This document shows positions 35,685 through 44,018 of a stretch of DNA of 64,000 nt, piece by piece. The translations under genes and the position numbers were made by a program. The notes under the pieces are model-generated. The model saw only the letters and a list, made by a program, of their open reading frames with translations, had not been told where the DNA came from and made no database searches. The first letter of the stretch is position 1; every line of letters begins with the position of its first letter. The stretch covers positions 434,001 to 498,000 of the forward strand of contig NZ_VNIP01000006.1 of the NCBI RefSeq assembly GCF_008370325.1. Direction: 5' to 3'. The DNA comes from Martinezella tropici. Its GTDB lineage: Bacteria; Pseudomonadota; Alphaproteobacteria; Rhizobiales; Rhizobiaceae.

Positions 35685-36617
35685 TCAGCCTCCGTAGATC
35701 GCGGCGTTCAACTCGCGAATGGCGCTCGCGGTGCGCGGTCCGAAGCCGAGCAGGTGCAGGCCGTCCATGCGCACGATCGCCTTGTGGCCGGCGGCCGGCG
35801 TGAGTGAAATCGCCGGCTGCTTGAGCAGGTCCTCGTCCGACATCGACAGAGGCCCTTCGCGATCCATGATGAGGATGACGTCGGGCTTGGCTTCGATGAT
35901 CGCTTCATCCGTCACCGATTTGTAGCCGGAAAAGCCGCTGATCGCGTTGACGGCGCCCGTGAGCTTGATGATGCCATCGGCGGCCGTGTTGCTGCCCGAT
36001 GCCATGATCTTGCCGTTCTGGTTGCTGAGCACGAAGAGCACGCGCTTGCGCTCGGCCTCCGGACGCTTGGCGGAATCGGCGATTGCCGCATCGAGATCGG
36101 CTGCGACCTTGTCTTCCAGTGTCTTCGCCTTTTCCGGCACGCCGAGCAGCGCGCCGACGATTTCTATCTTCTTCAGAATGCCGTCGCGGTCATAGTGCTG
36201 CGGCACGGTTTCGAAGGGCAGGCTGGCATTGCGAAGCACGGCGAGTGCTTCCGGCGGGCCGGAACCCTCGACGGCGATGATGGCGGTCGGATTGACGGCG
36301 AGGATGCCCTCCGGAGACAAAGCGCGCATATAACCGACATCGGGAAGCTTGGTCGCTTCCTTCGGATAGAGGCTGGTGGAATCGCGGGCAATGAGCCGCT
36401 TTTCCTCGCCGAGCGCATAGACGATCTCGGTGACATCGCCGCCGATGGAAACGAGGCGCGACGTATCGGGCTTGAGTATTTCGGCCGCATGCGCATGGCG
36501 CACGAGGCTGCCGAAACCGGTGATCGGATTGGCCGGCACGAGCGGCAAAGCCATCACCACCATGGTCAGGGCGACTTCCCACGGCCTGATGCGCTTGAAG
36601 TTCCTAAACATCGTCAT
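35685..36617 (-). CDS. hmuT: HmuT, periplasmic heme-binding protein
   Basis: A 310-residue class III binding protein. A hydrophobic N-terminal segment (VALTMVVMALPLVPANP) is followed by a signal cleavage near HAHAAE. The domain starts RLVSIGGDVTEIVYALGEE and contains KLPDVGYMRALSPEGILAV. The FSGYKSVTDEAIIEAKPDVIL segment is typical of HmuT. It hands heme to HmuU. It lies 10 bases behind hmuS. Confidence 0.93.
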   Translation of the reverse strand: MTMFRNFKRIRPWEVALTMVVMALPLVPANPITGFGSLVRHAHAAEILKPDTSRLVSIGGDVTEIVYALGEEKRLIARDSTSLYPKEATKLPDVGYMRALSPEGILAVNPTAIIAVEGSGPPEALAVLRNASLPFETVPQHYDRDGILKKIEIVGALLGVPEKAKTLEDKVAADLDAAIADSAKRPEAERKRVLFVLSNQNGKIMASGSNTAADGIIKLTGAVNAISGFSGYKSVTDEAIIEAKPDVILIMDREGPLSMSDEDLLKQPAISLTPAAGHKAIVRMDGLHLLGFGPRTASAIRELNAAIYGG

Positions 36618-36627
36618 GAACCATTCC

Positions 36628-37683
36628 TCATGCGGCGACGCTGGTGCCTGATCTTGTCAGGCTTTCGATGATGGCGCGCCAATCGGGGCGCTCATCGAAG
36701 CCTTCCTTCCGCTTGCCGAAGAACTGGATGATCATCTCGCCCTTGGCATTATAGGCTTCGAGCGAGGTGACATGGCCATCCTTGGTCGGCTTGCGCACGG
36801 CCCATGCCTCGGCGATGTGATCCATGCGCAGATGCAGATGGAAGGTCGGGTCCATCACATTGATCCATGGACCCATGGGCTGCACATTGTGGATCGGGCC
36901 GGAGTGGATCTGCACCGTGCCTTCATTGGCGACGAAGCACATGATCGGCAGGCCCTCGCGCACGGAAGCATGCATCATCTCGGCGATAGCACCGGCATCC
37001 AGCTTCCATGCGTAGTCGTCGCCAACGGTGCGGATCGCTTCCTGGCGGCCGATCTTCAGTTTTTTCAGCATGCCGAAGAATTCGTGCGTGTCCGTCATGC
37101 GGCTCCAATGATCGCGCAATTCGTCGCGGCTGACGTCGCCATCCGTCGCGCCGTTGTCATAGCCCGAGCGATCTTCGATGAATTCCTGCGTCTGGTCTTC
37201 GATGCGCAGTTCCGAGACCATGATGTGATAGGCTTCAACATTCGAGGCGGGGCGCAGATGCACCTTGTGGACGGCATCGCCGGCCTTGTCGAAGAACTGC
37301 AGGCTGAGCTTCTTCTCGTCGCCATCGGTCTTGGTGACGGCGAAGCCATGCACCCAGCGCTTCGGGAAGATGCGCAAGTCGATATTCTCGCCCAGCACGA
37401 TGGCTGCCTGCACGCCGAACTTCATGTTTTCGTAGACGCCGATCTTCTCGTGCACGGCGCTTTCATTGCGCGATAGCGCCATGATCTCGCCAAGCGAGGC
37501 AATCCTCTCCAGGAAGCGATCGACGTTTGCATCGATACGGATAGCCGAAATGCCGACTTCCGCCGCAACCAGAGCAGCTTCGGAAATATTGAGGCGGGCA
37601 GCGATGTCGCGCTCGCGCATCTTCGGGTTTTCGGTGCGGAAGGCGCGGATTTCGGCGGGGGTCGGTCGGATCGTCTCAGTCAT
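36628..37683 (-). CDS. hmuS: HmuS-family heme utilisation protein
   Basis: A 351-residue cytoplasmic protein of the HemS/ChuS/HmuS family made of two similar halves. It shows TRNENAVH-like positions as ALSRNESAVHEKIGVYENMK in the first half. The second half has CFVANEGTVQIHSGPIHNVQ, MDPTFHLHLRMDHIAEAW, and FGKRKEGFDERPDWRAI. Family members bind imported heme and can release its iron. The gene is second in the hmuPSTUV operon. Confidence 0.94.
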   Translation of the reverse strand: MTETIRPTPAEIRAFRTENPKMRERDIAARLNISEAALVAAEVGISAIRIDANVDRFLERIASLGEIMALSRNESAVHEKIGVYENMKFGVQAAIVLGENIDLRIFPKRWVHGFAVTKTDGDEKKLSLQFFDKAGDAVHKVHLRPASNVEAYHIMVSELRIEDQTQEFIEDRSGYDNGATDGDVSRDELRDHWSRMTDTHEFFGMLKKLKIGRQEAIRTVGDDYAWKLDAGAIAEMMHASVREGLPIMCFVANEGTVQIHSGPIHNVQPMGPWINVMDPTFHLHLRMDHIAEAWAVRKPTKDGHVTSLEAYNAKGEMIIQFFGKRKEGFDERPDWRAIIESLTRSGTSVAA

Positions 37684-37692
37684 CTGTCGTGC

Positions 37693-37887
37693 CTATTTGT
37701 TGAGTATGAGTTTGCCTTGGCGCGTAATCTTCATGCGGTAGATGACGCCCTCGTGTTTGATCATGATTTCGGTCTGGCCCCGGAAAATATCCGTGCTCTC
37801 GACAATTCTTACCTGCAGTGCGGGTTGCACCGACGGCGTTGGGGTCTTCTCAGCAATCATCCTGTTCAGTTTTGCCTGAAAATTCAT
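37693..37887 (-). CDS. hmuP: HmuP, hemin uptake protein
   Basis: A 64-residue protein whose C-terminal half, VRIVESTDIFRGQTEIMI followed by HEGVIYRMKITRQGKLIL, is the HmuP signature. In Bradyrhizobium and Sinorhizobium HmuP is needed for expression of heme receptor genes. It is first in the heme operon, 9 bases before hmuS, and divergent from the tonB side across an AT-rich promoter region. Confidence 0.93.
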   Translation of the reverse strand: MNFQAKLNRMIAEKTPTPSVQPALQVRIVESTDIFRGQTEIMIKHEGVIYRMKITRQGKLILNK

Positions 37888-37960
37888 CGGGGGCCGAACC
37901 GTTGCGCGGCCAAATTTATCTTGACTCTCATACTCATGGTTTCATAAACACGCAATAGGA

Positions 37961-37973
37961 GACTTATAAAGTC
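37961..37973. promoter_or_regulatory. Short palindrome in the hmuP/tonB-side divergent promoter
   Basis: GACTT-ATA-AAGTC lies inside TATAAAGTCAAGTTTA, in an AT-rich region otherwise unlike its surroundings. Iron-responsive sites (RirA/IRO-type) are expected here in Rhizobiaceae. I cannot match this to a firm consensus, so it is a candidate operator only. Confidence 0.4.
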
Positions 37974-38046
37974 AAGTTTAAAAATTTCGACGCTACACGC
38001 CAGGGCCGTTAGCCCGGAAGGTAAGCGTCAAAACATATTCAGGAGC

Positions 38047-38499
38047 ATGCCGATGCTGACGAAAACGATCCTGGCGCTCGCTATTTCGGGGCTGTTTGCC
38101 GCGGCATCCTCTATTCCCGCCTTCGCCCAGGATGCGAATGCGGCAGCGGCAACTGCTCACAAGCTCGACGTCGAGCTCAACGCGCTGGCGCCTTCTCAGA
38201 AGGGGTGCATGATGACCTTCGTCGCCCAAAACGACATGGCGACGGCGATCAGCAAGATTTCCTTCGAACTCGCTTTCTTCAACGACAAGAACGCGGTCGA
38301 CCGCATCATCGTTCTCGATTTTCGCGACCTGCCGCTCGGCAAGAAGCGCGTGCGGCAGTTCGATATGCCGGGTGTGAAGTGCGAGACCGTATCGCGCATC
38401 ATCATCAATGATACGCCGGTCTGTGATGGTCCGGCTGCCGGCGAATGCAAGGCGGCGCTGACGACCCGCTCGCAGACATCAGTTCCCTTCGAGGGTTGA
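38047..38499 (+). CDS. Hypothetical secreted protein upstream of tonB
   Basis: A 150-residue protein with a signal peptide (ILALAISGLFAAASS, cut near AFAQDA). The mature part has four cysteines (CMMTF, VKCET, PVCDG, ECKAA) that could form two disulfides, so it is probably periplasmic. I do not recognise a named family. It starts at the heme-locus divergent promoter and lies 4 bases before tonB, so it is likely cotranscribed with it and possibly iron regulated. Confidence 0.75.
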   Translation: MPMLTKTILALAISGLFAAASSIPAFAQDANAAAATAHKLDVELNALAPSQKGCMMTFVAQNDMATAISKISFELAFFNDKNAVDRIIVLDFRDLPLGKKRVRQFDMPGVKCETVSRIIINDTPVCDGPAAGECKAALTTRSQTSVPFEG

Positions 38500-38503
38500 A
38501 GCC

Positions 38504-39751
38504 ATGGCGATGCGCTCGGCGAGGGTTTCCATGGAGCGCCGCCGCACCGGCGGCGGCATGAATGACAACTATCCGAGCGTGCTGCCGGGTCACGAACTGA
38601 CCGGCCTCGACGGCGTGCCGCGACCGCCGGCTGCCGAATCGGTTGCGCATTACAGCCGCGTTACTGAGATCAGTTCTTTTCCGGATCATCCAAGTGAATC
38701 TGCACCTGTCGAGACGGCAGAGCACCTGCCGATGGACGCGCTGCCCGAAAGGCCGCGCGCGCTTGTTGCTGGACGCAAGACCTCGCTTCTTTTCTCCGGC
38801 ATGGGGTCCTGCCTGTTCCATGCCGTGATTGTTGCCGTGTTGCTAGTGACCTTCGTCGCGGCGCCGGAAGAGGCGCAGGAGGAAGCCGGTGACGCTGTCA
38901 GCGTCATCATGATCGGCAATTCCGATACGGATCAGATGGCCGCCGGCGAGGAGACGCCGCAGACCGAACCGGAACAGGTGACGGCCGAGGCCGTGCAGCC
39001 GCAAACGGTTCAGCCGACCGAGGTGACGCCGGAAAAGACCCAGCCTCCGCAGCCGGATGTCGTTCAGCCACAGGAAGTCGAGACGCAGCAGGTACAAAGT
39101 ATCGAACCTGTCGAGCAGGCTCAACCAACGACAGTCGTGCCCGAGCAGCCGCAGATATTGGCGACGCAGGTACCGGCGGAGACGACGGTGGTCCAGCCCG
39201 CCGAACCAGTGCAGCCCATGGAGACTGAGGTCGTCGAAGCCCAACCAGTGGAGCCGCCCGCGGCAGTGGCAACGCCTGTAGAAAAGCCGAAGCCAATCGA
39301 GAAGCCGAAAGAAATCAAGAAGCCGGTCGCAAAGGTCGCCAAGGCAAAGTCGGGGTCACGAGGGGAGAGCCGGGAGGATACCAAGCGAGGGTCCGCCGAT
39401 GGCGTCGAGACGGCACAGTCCGACGCAAATTCGCAAGTGAATGCTCGCCGCACGGGTTCAGGTGATGCCGCTGTCGCAAACTATAAAGGCAAAGTGCAAT
39501 CCCGTATTCGGCGTTATATTCAACGGGTCTCCTCGAAATATGAAAAGGGCCTGACACTCGTTATAAACTTGACGATTGGTTCTGGTGGCGAGCTCCGATC
39601 TCTTTCCCTTACACGCAGCTCCGGAGACTCCGGATTGGATCAGGCCGTGATGGAGCAGATCCGGAATGCGGCGCCATTTCCGCCGCTGCCTTCGGAGTGG
39701 GGTAGGCCGACCTGGCCGTTCACGCAAGCGGTTCAGGTCGGGGGACGCTAA
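38504..39751 (+). CDS. tonB: TonB energy-transducing protein
   Basis: A 415-residue TonB. An unusually long cytoplasmic N-terminus (about 100 residues) precedes the membrane anchor SCLFHAVIVAVLLVTFVAA. A Pro/Glu/Gln/Val-rich periplasmic linker of about 190 residues follows. The C-terminal domain starts VANYKGKVQSRIRRYIQRV, with LTIGSGGELRSLSLTRSSGD and NAAPFPPLPSEW. It couples the proton motive force to outer-membrane heme/siderophore receptors. Starts at 38534 or 38564 would trim the unusual N-terminus. No exbBD genes are adjacent. Confidence 0.9.
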   Translation: MAMRSARVSMERRRTGGGMNDNYPSVLPGHELTGLDGVPRPPAAESVAHYSRVTEISSFPDHPSESAPVETAEHLPMDALPERPRALVAGRKTSLLFSGMGSCLFHAVIVAVLLVTFVAAPEEAQEEAGDAVSVIMIGNSDTDQMAAGEETPQTEPEQVTAEAVQPQTVQPTEVTPEKTQPPQPDVVQPQEVETQQVQSIEPVEQAQPTTVVPEQPQILATQVPAETTVVQPAEPVQPMETEVVEAQPVEPPAAVATPVEKPKPIEKPKEIKKPVAKVAKAKSGSRGESREDTKRGSADGVETAQSDANSQVNARRTGSGDAAVANYKGKVQSRIRRYIQRVSSKYEKGLTLVINLTIGSGGELRSLSLTRSSGDSGLDQAVMEQIRNAAPFPPLPSEWGRPTWPFTQAVQVGGR

Positions 39752-39886
39752 CCCTCGAACCAGTGTTGCTCTAAAATATGATAAAAATTCTCAACTTTAT
39801 ACTTTACTGCAAAAATCAAGTTTAATATGGTCACATCGCGCTCGATGGAATCGAGCGCATAAGAGCAACCAGCAAACGGGTGATGT

Positions 39887-40285
39887 ATGGCGCGTAAGGG
39901 GAAGAGGGATTCTGGCCGCGAGAGCCGTGAGGCGCAGACGACGGCACAGGCTTCCGCAAAATCCGGTCTCGACGGGCGCAGCTTCCTCTATGTGGGCGGG
40001 CGCGATTGCCAGGTAGCGCATTTGCGCCAGATCGCCAGCAATTTCGGCGCCGAGCTGATCCATCATGATGGCGGCTTGCGCGAGGCGGTCTCGCGGATCG
40101 ATACGGTGTTGCCATCGGTCGACTGTGTCTTCTGCCCGATCGATTGCATCAGCCACGACGCCTGCCTGCGCGTGAAGACGGGCTGTAAGAAATTCGGCAA
40201 GGCGTTCATCCCCTTGCGCAATGGCAGCAAGTCCAGCCTCGAGCGGGCGCTGCAGACAATGAACGAACGAGATGCCTCCCGATGA
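39887..40285 (+). CDS. DUF2325 protein
   Basis: A 132-residue protein. After a basic, low-complexity N-terminus the domain reads FLYVGGRDCQVAHLRQIAS, LIHHDGGLREAVSRIDTVL and VFCPIDCISHDACLRVK, the DUF2325 pattern. Conserved cysteines and histidines suggest metal or cofactor binding. The family's function is unknown to me. It overlaps the following 92-residue gene by 4 bases. A 135-bp AT-rich stretch before it is the probable promoter. Confidence 0.85.
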   Translation: MARKGKRDSGRESREAQTTAQASAKSGLDGRSFLYVGGRDCQVAHLRQIASNFGAELIHHDGGLREAVSRIDTVLPSVDCVFCPIDCISHDACLRVKTGCKKFGKAFIPLRNGSKSSLERALQTMNERDASR

Positions 40286-40560
40286 TCGATCCTGGCCCTG
40301 ACGGGTTTATGCTGATCGGCCTGCACAAGCTGGCAGCACAGAATGGTGATGGGCTTGTGCCCGAGCTCTATGAATTGCTGATGCGCCGCGCCGAAGAGCA
40401 GCAGCGTGCTGCCAATATTGCCTCCTTCCCGGTCTGGAAGGTGCGCCGGCCGGGAGAGGCACCCGATCAGCCGCTGGGCGAGACGAGCCGTAACGGCGCG
40501 AATGTCGTTGCCTTTGCGCCTGACGTGGATAAGACTGTCGCGCGTCGCAAGAAGATCTGA
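40282..40560 (+). CDS. Hypothetical protein coupled to the DUF2325 gene
   Basis: A 92-residue protein whose ATG overlaps the stop of the DUF2325 gene (ATGA), so it is translated with it. It has an N-terminal helical stretch (IGLHKLAAQNGDGLVPELYELLMRRAEE, read as two parts) and a basic end (ARRKKI). I recognise no family. The coupling suggests the two proteins act together. Confidence 0.65.
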   Translation: MIDPGPDGFMLIGLHKLAAQNGDGLVPELYELLMRRAEEQQRAANIASFPVWKVRRPGEAPDQPLGETSRNGANVVAFAPDVDKTVARRKKI

Positions 40561-40578
40561 TCGTCGAACGAGGTTGCC

Positions 40579-40893
40579 ATGTATATCGCCATGAACCGCT
40601 TCAAGGTCGTCATCGGTTTGGAGGGCGAATTCGAAGAGGTTTGGAGAGGGCGAGATTCCCGGCTATCCGAAGTGCCCGGCTTTCTCGAGTTCCGCCTTCT
40701 ACGCGGCAAGACGGATGTCGAAGAAGGTTATACGCTGTTTTCCTCGCACACCATTTGGCACAGTGAAGAGGATTTCATCAACTGGACGAAATCCGAGCAT
40801 TTTCGCATGGCGCACCGCAGTGCCGGCGAGAACAAGCGGCTTTATTGGGGGCCGCCGCAATTCGAGGGCTTCGCTGTCGTTCCGGGAATTTGA
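40579..40893 (+). CDS. HmuQ/IsdG-like heme-degrading monooxygenase
   Basis: A 104-residue ABM-fold protein starting MYIAMNRFKVV. It has EEVWRGRDSRLSEVPGFLEF, the typical SSHTIWHSEEDFINWTKS and FRMAHR. The Asn, Trp and His expected for the IsdG-type catalytic triad are available in AMNRF, NWTKS and MAHR. Rhizobial HmuQ/HmuD proteins with this form cleave heme to release iron. The position near hmuPSTUV and tonB supports this role. Confidence 0.85.
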   Translation: MYIAMNRFKVVIGLEGEFEEVWRGRDSRLSEVPGFLEFRLLRGKTDVEEGYTLFSSHTIWHSEEDFINWTKSEHFRMAHRSAGENKRLYWGPPQFEGFAVVPGI

Positions 40894-40927
40894 GGCAGCG
40901 TCACTTACCTCGCAAGATAGCTTTCTC

Positions 40928-41305
40928 TCAGGCCTTGGTCGCACCGGTTTTGAAAAAGGCGCCGAGCGCTATTGCCGCCCAGCCGGCGATCATGCCCATT
41001 CCGCCTGTCGGAGCGGCCATCGGAAAGAGCGAGCTGCCGCCGAAATGCCTGATGATGAGATCGCCGGCGAAGATCAGCGTTCCCAACCCAAGCAGGATAG
41101 CAGCGGCTGGCGCGGTGCGGATCCGTTCATAGCCGGCATACAGCGCCAGAAGGGCGGGAGCATGAGCGAGGCTCATGGTGGAAGCCGCGCCGAGAAAATG
41201 TGTGTCGCCGCCATGGGTCGCGGCTGCGGCAAGCGCGACGCCGCCACCGCCGAGAATGCCGGCGACAAACAGGGCGGCCGGACGGATTGTGGCGCCGATG
41301 CTCAT
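40928..41305 (-). CDS. DUF423 membrane protein
   Basis: A 125-residue protein with four predicted helices, starting at the ATG 41305 (MSIGATIRPAALF). AAAATHGG followed by FLGAASTMSLAHAPALLAL and IFAGDLIIRHFGG and PTGGMGMIAGWAAIAL follow the DUF423 pattern. Function unknown. It lies 7 bases downstream of the truncated hemoglobin gene, so the two form an operon. The frame extends upstream but only as an overlap with that gene. Confidence 0.85.
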   Translation of the reverse strand: MSIGATIRPAALFVAGILGGGGVALAAAATHGGDTHFLGAASTMSLAHAPALLALYAGYERIRTAPAAAILLGLGTLIFAGDLIIRHFGGSSLFPMAAPTGGMGMIAGWAAIALGAFFKTGATKA

Positions 41306-41312
41306 GTTTTCC

Positions 41313-41702
41313 TCATTCCCTGTTCTGCATGTGGAAAGCCAGACGCTCGACCGGCTCCCAGATGATGGCCCGCAGCTTTTCGTTTTCGACGGTTTCATCC
41401 ATTGCGCGGCGGAAGCACAGCAGCCATTCGTCGCGCTCCTTCGGGCCGATAGCGGCGACGAAATGCCGGCTGCGCAGGCGCGGGTGGCCGCGCTTCTCGA
41501 TATAGAGCTGCGGCCCGCCGAGATAGCCGGTCAGATATTCGTAGAATTTCTCCTGCGATCCTTCGAGGCTCGGCGGATGCACGGCACGACAATTGGCCGC
41601 CTCCGGCAGCGTATCCATCAGTTCGTAAAACCGCGATGTCAGCGCCCGCACGGTTCGGTCGCCGCCGATCGCTTCATAAAGTGTAATGGTTTCTTCGCTC
41701 AA
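41313..41702 (-). CDS. Group II truncated hemoglobin
   Basis: A 129-residue 2-on-2 globin. TLYEAIGGDRTVRALTSRFYE is the N-terminal helix region. EYLTGYLGGPQLYIEKRGHPRL carries the group II signature, with the heme-binding proximal His in RSRHFVAAI or the preceding GHPRL stretch. RDEWLLCFRRAMDE has the conserved Trp of the G helix. Such proteins bind oxygen or nitric oxide. Its neighbours handle heme and iron. Confidence 0.9.
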   Translation of the reverse strand: MSEETITLYEAIGGDRTVRALTSRFYELMDTLPEAANCRAVHPPSLEGSQEKFYEYLTGYLGGPQLYIEKRGHPRLRSRHFVAAIGPKERDEWLLCFRRAMDETVENEKLRAIIWEPVERLAFHMQNRE

Positions 41703-41790
41703 GCCCAGGCCCCTGTTTGCGATGTCCTACATGGCAATTGACGGGCGATGCCGCAACCGTCGGATGGCCGGTGCGGCGTTTCGGCGCTGC

Positions 41791-42861
41791 CTATTTTGCG
41801 GTCTTCAGCTGGAAAGCGTCGCTTTCCCCAGGGATGAGCTCGAGCGGCCACACCGTCTGGCGTGTCTTCCTGGGATATTCCTGACTATAGGCCGGCATAC
41901 TGGAAAGCAGGATTTCCGCCAGCTCGACGCCAAGATCGTGCACAGACGTGCGAAAGCAGGTCAGCGCCGGCTGCAGGAATTTGGCGCGGGGCGCCTCACG
42001 GAAGCTGACGACCGCAATGTCGCGCCCAGGGATGATGCCGGCTTCCATCATGCGCCGATAGAAACCGATCGCCATCAATTCGTAGATCAGGATCACGGCC
42101 GTCGGCCCGTTTTCGAGGCTCAGCAGTTCGTCGGCAACCTGATAGCCGCCTTGTTCGCTCGATTTGGCGCGAATGACGAGCGCCGGATCATAGGCGATGC
42201 CATGCCGCTCCAGCGCCCGGCGATAGCCGTCGACGAAGATGAAACCGAGATTGATGTCGCTTGACGGCGCGCTGACCGCGATGCGGCGATGTCCATGCGC
42301 CACGAGCCGGTCGACGGCACAATTGACGACGCCGTCGAAATCGAGGTCGGCCCATGGATGCTGTGCGCCCGAAAGGCTGCGGCCGAGTGCTGCAAACGGG
42401 ATCTTCGCCTTGGCGAGCAGGTCGAAGCGCTTGTCGACGCGCTGAGTCTCCGAAATGATCAGCGCATCGACGATGCGCCTTGCCACCATTCGCTTCAGAT
42501 ATTCATACGGATCTTCGTCATGCGGGCAGGGCAGCATGATCAGGTCCAGCTTGTGGCGCGAGAATACGCTCTGCAGTCCCCCGGTCACGGTCAGAAAGAA
42601 ATTGTCGCTGTTTTCAACCGTTTCCCGGCTGGATTGGATCATCAGGCCGATGACATTTGTCGTGCCTTGCCGCAGGCTGCGTCCTGATTGATTGGCCACG
42701 TAACCCAGCTGCTCGGCGGCGGCGAGAACGCGCTTGCGGGTTTCCTCGTTGACATCAGGCTTGCCGTTCAACGCCCGTGATACTGTGCCGATCGAGATAT
42801 CGAGATGCTCGGCAAGCTGACGAATTCCCTTCATCGGCCGCGGTTTTCCTCCATGCGCCAT
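41791..42861 (-). CDS. LacI-family transcriptional regulator
   Basis: A 356-residue repressor. The helix-turn-helix is GIRQLAEHLDISIGTVSRALN, followed by the hinge LGYVANQSGRSLRQG. The periplasmic-binding-like effector domain follows and ends WPLELIPGESD. It is divergent from the sugar genes starting at 42971. A perfect 14-bp LacI-type operator lies between them (42911-42924), so it most likely represses both. The sugar ligand is not deducible. Confidence 0.92.
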   Translation of the reverse strand: MAHGGKPRPMKGIRQLAEHLDISIGTVSRALNGKPDVNEETRKRVLAAAEQLGYVANQSGRSLRQGTTNVIGLMIQSSRETVENSDNFFLTVTGGLQSVFSRHKLDLIMLPCPHDEDPYEYLKRMVARRIVDALIISETQRVDKRFDLLAKAKIPFAALGRSLSGAQHPWADLDFDGVVNCAVDRLVAHGHRRIAVSAPSSDINLGFIFVDGYRRALERHGIAYDPALVIRAKSSEQGGYQVADELLSLENGPTAVILIYELMAIGFYRRMMEAGIIPGRDIAVVSFREAPRAKFLQPALTCFRTSVHDLGVELAEILLSSMPAYSQEYPRKTRQTVWPLELIPGESDAFQLKTAK

Positions 42862-42910
42862 TTTCCGTTGTCCTCCTCTATTGACACAGGAAAATCTTTT
42901 CGCATAGTAT

Positions 42911-42924
42911 CGTAAACGTTTACG
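42911..42924. promoter_or_regulatory. LacI-family operator in the sugar-locus divergent promoter
   Basis: CGTAAACGTTTACG is a perfect palindrome with the central CG typical of LacI-family sites. It sits 49 bases before the regulator gene and 46 before the first sugar gene. Confidence 0.8.
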
Positions 42925-42970
42925 GAGCGCGTGTCATGAGGGGTTTACGCACCGCCCGCTGGAGGATATC

Positions 42971-44014
42971 GTGAAATTTAATGCCATTTTGTGCGGGTGC
43001 GGAGCTATGTCCAAGGGCTGGCTCAGGGCCATCGCCTCGACGCCGGCACTCGCCGAATTCATTCAGGTCGTCGGTCTGGTCGATCTCAATCGAGCGACCG
43101 CTGAAAGCCTTGCCAAAGAATTCTCTCTCGAAAATGCCGTCATTGGTTCCGACCTCGCCGAGGTCATCGCGGCAACCAAGGCGGACCTGGTCTTCGACAT
43201 CGTCATCCCGGCTGCTCGTTTCGGCGTGGTGTCGACGGCGCTAAAGGCCGGCTGCCATGTTTTGAGCGAAAAGCCGATGGCGACGTCGCTCGCCGAAGGC
43301 GCTGCGCTGATCGATCTTGCCGCCGAGGCCGGCAAAGTTCATGCCATCATCCAGAACCGTCGCTTCATCTCCGGGATCCGTCGCATGCGACGCTTGGTCG
43401 AGGAGGGGGCGATCGGCGAGCTTACGGGCGTTCATTGCGATTTCTTCCTCGGTCCGCATTTCGGCGGCTTCCGTGAGGAGATGGACAATGTCCTGCTGCT
43501 CGACATGGCGATCCACACCTTCGATGCCGCCCGCTTCGTGTCCGGAAAGGTACCGCTCTCGGTCTACTGCGTCGAAAAGAACCCTGTGGGATCCTGGTAC
43601 AAGCATGGCGCATCGGCGCATGCGCTGTTCGATTTTTCCGACGACGTCGTCTTCAGCTATCGCGGCTCATGGTGTGCCGAGGGCCGGCGCACGAGTTGGG
43701 AAAGCGAGTGGCGGCTGACTGGCAGCAAGGGCATGCTGACCTGGGACGGCGAAGAGAATTTTGAGGCTGCCGTCGCCGGCAACGAGCCCGGCCTGCTGCA
43801 CGGCTTCACTCCGATCGAAGTTCCCGGACCGAAGCATGAGGAAGAGACGCACGGACACGCCAGCGTTATCGCCTCCTTCATCGAAGCGATCAAAACCGGC
43901 AAGCCGCCGGAAACCGCAAGCGGTGACAACATTCGCAGCCTCGCCATGGTTTTAGGCGCGATCGAGAGTGCCAAGACGGGCCGTCGCGTCGATATTTCAT
44001 CACAAGGACAATGA
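42971..44014 (+). CDS. Gfo/Idh/MocA-family sugar oxidoreductase
   Basis: A 347-residue NAD(P)-dependent dehydrogenase. The GTG at 42971 follows a GGAGGATATC box. The Rossmann motif is ILCGCGAMSKGW. The catalytic-type motif is CHVLSEKPMATSLAEG, and DMAIHTFDAARF lies in the substrate domain. Family members oxidise or reduce ring hydroxyls of sugars or inositols. It is the first gene of a six-gene operon with an epimerase and a sugar ABC importer. Confidence 0.9.
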   Translation: MKFNAILCGCGAMSKGWLRAIASTPALAEFIQVVGLVDLNRATAESLAKEFSLENAVIGSDLAEVIAATKADLVFDIVIPAARFGVVSTALKAGCHVLSEKPMATSLAEGAALIDLAAEAGKVHAIIQNRRFISGIRRMRRLVEEGAIGELTGVHCDFFLGPHFGGFREEMDNVLLLDMAIHTFDAARFVSGKVPLSVYCVEKNPVGSWYKHGASAHALFDFSDDVVFSYRGSWCAEGRRTSWESEWRLTGSKGMLTWDGEENFEAAVAGNEPGLLHGFTPIEVPGPKHEEETHGHASVIASFIEAIKTGKPPETASGDNIRSLAMVLGAIESAKTGRRVDISSQGQ

Positions 44015-44018
44015 CATC

